This document shows positions 60,744-64,000 of a stretch of DNA of 64,000 bases, piece by piece. Each line of letters starts with the position of its first letter. The first letter of the stretch is position 1. The translations under genes and the position numbers were made by a program. Source of the stretch: CBDBLK01 sp965243145 (GTDB lineage Bacteria; Bdellovibrionota; Bacteriovoracia; Bacteriovoracales; Bacteriovoracaceae); assembly GCA_965243145.1 (NCBI GenBank), contig CBDEUB010000002.1, positions 2,356,001-2,420,000 of the forward strand, given 5' to 3'. The notes below the pieces were generated by a model. The model was not told the DNA's origin. It did not search any database and was given only the letters and a program-made list of their open reading frames with translations.

Positions 60744-61633
60744 TGGGCAAAACATTTGAGGCCAGAGTTTCCAAGAAAGAGCGCAAGACTATCGACTTTT
60801 CCTCGCGCCTGGGCCGCGACCTTTTCAAATTGGCGGATCAAAAATTGTTTGAGGGCGCGCGCCTGGAGGAATTTCCCCTAAAAGACATTCGAGTCAAAGA
60901 GCAGGTGCGCACCAAGTTTAACGATAAATCCATTCGGGACTTGGCAGAAAATATCCGCACCAACGGGCTTATCCAGCCGCTGGTATTACACCGCGAAGGA
61001 AGAATCTACACTTTAATTTGCGGAGAGCGCCGCTACCGCGCCATGCGCGCCTTCACCGATATGGCGACTTGCCCCTGCTTTATTTTGGAAGACAAAGGCC
61101 CCGAAGAATTGATGGCGATTCAATTTTCCGAAAACTCTTCCCGCGAGGCCCTGCACTATATCGACAAGGCGGATGGCATTTTGAATTATCAAAAGGCCAC
61201 TGCCGCCAGCGAGAGAAAAATAACCGTCGCCCTGGGAATATCCAAGTCGGAAATTCACCGCAGCTTGCTCATCGCCCGCCTACCCGAGAGGATGAAAGAG
61301 GCGGCCAAGCAGTTCAATATCGAAAAATATGTTTTGTTGGAATACGATGCTTTGCCACAGGGAAAACTAAAAAAGCAAATTGAACGCCAAATCTTGGCGG
61401 GGGAATTGGCCAAGCGTATCCAGTTGCGCCGGATGGTTAAGGCCCAAGTGAAGACTTCGGCCAAACGGCCAGTCGCTCGGGCCAAAAAAAGGCCAGCATT
61501 GCCCGCGGGCCTGACCGCCAATGCTTTTTTGCGCGCTATGGATTCAAAGACTAAGGAAATGGATTTATCTCCCGAAGTGTTGGCCACACTCAAAAAGCTA
61601 GTGCGTGAAACGGGGGAAGTCGTCGACGATTAA
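60743..61633 (+). CDS. parB: ParB partition protein
   Basis: 296 residues from ATG 60743. An N-terminal ParB/Srx CTPase domain, with DIRVKEQVRTKFNDKSIRDL, ENIRTNGLIQPLVLH, CGERRYRAMR and QFSENSSREALHYIDKA. A central HTH (RKITVALGISKSEIHRSLLI) recognises parS. The C-terminal basic linker (RPVARAKKRPA) and short dimer-like end differ from Spo0J. No parS (TGTTNCACGTGAAACA type) was seen in this window. Confidence 0.93.
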   Translation: MGKTFEARVSKKERKTIDFSSRLGRDLFKLADQKLFEGARLEEFPLKDIRVKEQVRTKFNDKSIRDLAENIRTNGLIQPLVLHREGRIYTLICGERRYRAMRAFTDMATCPCFILEDKGPEELMAIQFSENSSREALHYIDKADGILNYQKATAASERKITVALGISKSEIHRSLLIARLPERMKEAAKQFNIEKYVLLEYDALPQGKLKKQIERQILAGELAKRIQLRRMVKAQVKTSAKRPVARAKKRPALPAGLTANAFLRAMDSKTKEMDLSPEVLATLKKLVRETGEVVDD

Positions 61634-61648
61634 CTTTGAGATAGGCCC

Positions 61649-64000
61649 TTATGCAGAGGGCACCAGGACAAGTTCCTTAAAGGGGTGCTTTTTTACTTCT
61701 TTGAGTTCCATCCATTGGGGCCGATATTGTTTTTGCAGGAAAAGCTGGACTTGATCGCGATAAAAAGGATGGATGAAGTGGCCGACATTGCCGGTGGGCA
61801 AGATGCCCCAGGAGTGGGCCACATCTCCCAATTCAACCAAGCGCCTGGTACTCGGCCCCATCACAACTTTGAAAGTGTCTTCGTAGCGGTTGACGCTCAT
61901 GTTGTCGATTTGAAAATTGCCCCCTCCGGCGGAATATGGCCCAATATTAAAGAGGTAGTTGAGTGGCCACAGCAGGCCCAGGGGGTGACGGTGTTCGACG
62001 GTGTGCAATCGCCCCCAATACCACCTTTCCGGGGATTCGCCCAGGCGCTCAGTGAGCCTTTCCACCGCTTTTTTAAAGGCGCGCCGGATGATGTCGGTGC
62101 GGGATTCTTGCACTTGGGGAGTGTTTGAGTCGTCCCACCAAATATTGTTCTCTTGGGTGATCAGAGTTTTGAAAAAGTGTTGGGAATCGGCGCTTTTGTG
62201 AAAGGTGCGGTAGTGCTTTTCTCCCAGGTTGTCAAATAGTGCTTCGCGGGCCGTCCAGTATTGCCACATGTGATAAATGGAACTGGCCACGCTGTCCTTT
62301 CCACTGTCTCCGCGCCAGTCTTTGAGGATGCCCAGTATTTGCCGCTCTCTTTGATTGAAAGGTGCTGCGGAGTGGCCTTGCATGGCCTGTAAAAAGATGG
62401 GTACAAAGCGCTGGTGGAGAGATACATGCTGATCGGTTTGCACCCGTTTGAGTTCTTCCAGCGACCATTTTTCACGGGCCGATAAAAGGCGGTTGATCCT
62501 CTCGAATCGTTCGGACGGCTCCCAATAGCCGTCGAGAGTAAATGGGCCATTGTATTCGGGATAGTAGTTGGCGGTGACGATCACGCCGCTTTCCGGGTTG
62601 TCCAGGCCCGGGTTTTCCGCAGCACTCAGATAACGATCGTACTCGTGTTTGCCCGAACTTCCGTCCAAAATTTGCCCGCCGTGGAATCCACGGCGCAAGG
62701 GCAGTTTTCCCAAAACTTTCCAGGCGATATTTCCCCGCCGGTCGATCCAACTGACATTCATGGGCGGGGCAGTGGCATGGGCCAGGGCCTCTTTCATTTG
62801 CTCCAAAGTGGTGGCGCGGGAAAGTTTGTAAAAGGCCGCCAGACCATTGTTATCGGGATGGTAATAAGACCATTTGAGTGAGATGTGTTGGCCTTTGACG
62901 GCGTGTTTGGTAGAGTCGATCAGGGGGCCATGGGGGGTGACGGTGACAGTGATGTCCATGTCTTTGCCCCCTCTAACTTTGATGTTTTCCCGGTACTTTT
63001 GCACTTCCACCCATTCTCCCCGGTACATGACTTGTTCGGGGTTTTGCGGGTTGAAAGTTTCTACATACAAATCCATGTCGTCGATTTTTGCCATGGTTAA
63101 GGCCCACGCCTTGTCGCGGTTGTGGCCCATGATGGGGAAGGGGATTCCAGTGATAAAATGTCCGTAAATTTCGTAGTGGGGGGAGGTCAAATGGGCCTCG
63201 TACCAAGTGCCGGGACTGCTAAAAGCGATGTGGGGGTCGTTGGCCAACAGCGGCCGTCCCGTCTTCGATCTCTTCCCCGCCAAAACCCACGAGTTGGAAC
63301 CGTGGAAGAATCCCACTTGCGCTTGCAGGGAGGCCAAAGTTTGAGTGAGGTCGCGGTACCACTGGGGGCGCGGAGGTGTGTAACTGGTCTTTTGCCGAAT
63401 CCTCTCATTGCGGTCGTTGGTGTGGCGAATCCTCAATTGGTCGATCATGTCTTGGGGGTAGCTTTCCAGCAATTCGCTGTAGAGGGCATCGGTGGTGATA
63501 CCGTTGGCAAAACCCAGCGCCATATAACCCCCGATGGCCATGATTTCCTGAACAGTAAAGGGCCGTGGCCGGTATCTCAAAAGTTTAAATTCGATGGGCA
63601 AGGCCCAAGTTTGCATGTAATAGTGCACGCCCTCTAAAAAGGCCTCGCACAGTTTGATCATGTTGGAGTCGATTTTGTGGCGGTTTTGCTGCCAAATTTC
63701 ATCCATCTGTTTGCGCAGGCGCAAACTGCGCAGGAGAATGTCCGAAGGGAGGGCCTTTTCGCCAAAAATTTCGGAGAGTTGGCCATTGGCCATTCTTCGC
63801 AACAAATCCATTTGAAAGAGGCGGTCGCTGGCCATGACAAACCCCAGAGAGTGGTGGAGGTCGAGTTCATTTTGCGCCTGAATGTGGGGAACGCCCCACT
63901 TGTCGCGGGTGATGGTGACTGACTGGCGCAGTCCCGGCACGACGATTTTCCCCTCGTGGGGAGGCAGAGACAGAAGCAAGACGGAGACCAGGTAGATGCC
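61649..64000 (-). CDS. Penicillin acylase-family amidase, 5' end outside window
   Basis: About 780 residues visible. Ntn-hydrolase of the penicillin/acyl-homoserine-lactone acylase family (precursor cut into alpha and beta chains in the periplasm). The N-terminal ITRDKWGVPHIQAQ and GFVMASDRLFQMDLLRRM are typical of the alpha chain. The beta chain starts at the nucleophile Ser of GSNSWVLAG (about residue 230), followed by LLANDPHIAFSSPGTWYE and GIPFPIMGHNRDKAWALT. The frame stays open to the window edge with hydrophobic residues (IYLVSVLLLSLP), so the signal peptide and start lie outside. Substrate unknown; quorum signals or N-acyl amides are usual. Confidence 0.93.
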   Translation of the reverse strand, partial: GIYLVSVLLLSLPPHEGKIVVPGLRQSVTITRDKWGVPHIQAQNELDLHHSLGFVMASDRLFQMDLLRRMANGQLSEIFGEKALPSDILLRSLRLRKQMDEIWQQNRHKIDSNMIKLCEAFLEGVHYYMQTWALPIEFKLLRYRPRPFTVQEIMAIGGYMALGFANGITTDALYSELLESYPQDMIDQLRIRHTNDRNERIRQKTSYTPPRPQWYRDLTQTLASLQAQVGFFHGSNSWVLAGKRSKTGRPLLANDPHIAFSSPGTWYEAHLTSPHYEIYGHFITGIPFPIMGHNRDKAWALTMAKIDDMDLYVETFNPQNPEQVMYRGEWVEVQKYRENIKVRGGKDMDITVTVTPHGPLIDSTKHAVKGQHISLKWSYYHPDNNGLAAFYKLSRATTLEQMKEALAHATAPPMNVSWIDRRGNIAWKVLGKLPLRRGFHGGQILDGSSGKHEYDRYLSAAENPGLDNPESGVIVTANYYPEYNGPFTLDGYWEPSERFERINRLLSAREKWSLEELKRVQTDQHVSLHQRFVPIFLQAMQGHSAAPFNQRERQILGILKDWRGDSGKDSVASSIYHMWQYWTAREALFDNLGEKHYRTFHKSADSQHFFKTLITQENNIWWDDSNTPQVQESRTDIIRRAFKKAVERLTERLGESPERWYWGRLHTVEHRHPLGLLWPLNYLFNIGPYSAGGGNFQIDNMSVNRYEDTFKVVMGPSTRRLVELGDVAHSWGILPTGNVGHFIHPFYRDQVQLFLQKQYRPQWMELKEVKKHPFKELVLVPSA

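Noticed and set aside
1..64000. CRISPR arrays or rRNA genes
   Set aside because: No regularly spaced direct repeats with unique spacers and no rRNA-like sequence were seen.

Overview
The window looks like the chromosome of a Gram-negative bacterium: there are Lol-type lipoproteins, an outer-membrane barrel candidate, a VirB secretion apparatus, sigma-54-type promoters and many exported proteins of unknown function. The gene mix (PrkA kinase, GluQ-RS, chromosomal-type ParAB, large exported repeat proteins) would fit a Bdellovibrionota or deltaproteobacterium-like lineage, but no rRNA or marker gene fixes this. The palindrome GGCC is strikingly abundant in nearly all genes.

Region 1 (1-15.6 kb) is core or lineage-specific DNA. 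It holds a partial large exported or structural protein, a small exported protein, and a head-to-tail array of four paralogous exported proteins of about 765-800 residues. Each of the four is built from repeated Cro/C1(XRE)-like helix-turn-helix units, and their genes abut stop to start. A transketolase follows, then GluQ-RS with a PPC/DUF296 protein on the other strand.

Region 2 (about 15.63-48.37 kb) is an integrative element lodged in the 3' end of a tRNA-His gene. A near-identical 21-bp direct repeat marks both ends. It carries integrase and excisionase, a Replic_Relax-type protein with an FtsK-like ATPase, and a VirB2-3-4-5-6-8-9-10 set without a visible VirB11. Cargo is interleaved: a DNA methyltransferase, a plant-type leucine-rich-repeat protein, an HD phosphohydrolase, and an SDH/ClpP-class protease broken by an IS903-group insertion sequence. 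Three small sigma-region-4-like proteins follow. A six-gene, translationally coupled operon (atypical sigma-54 activator, exported acidic protein, two oligopeptide-binding-protein paralogs, YcaO-like protein, histidine kinase) is read from a -24/-12 promoter. That promoter is duplicated, divergently, in front of the sigma-like genes. Small XRE-type regulators fill the right end.

Region 3 (48.4-64 kb) returns to the chromosome: barrel protein, RluA-family pseudouridine synthase, PrkA kinase, a degenerate FGE-like protein with a Cys-rich partner, a Zorya type II-like defence cassette (ZorA-ZorB-HNH), a degenerate 5'-nucleotidase-like protein, rhodanese, ParA-ParB and a penicillin acylase cut by the window end.

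The most unusual signals are: (i) a dispersed palindromic element, 121 bp in three copies plus a 191-bp variant, inserted in frame inside both the transketolase and the pseudouridine synthase genes and also present in the parA leader and beside the Zorya cassette; (ii) the tandem exported multi-HTH proteins; (iii) the sigma-54-promoted YcaO/binding-protein/two-component operon.
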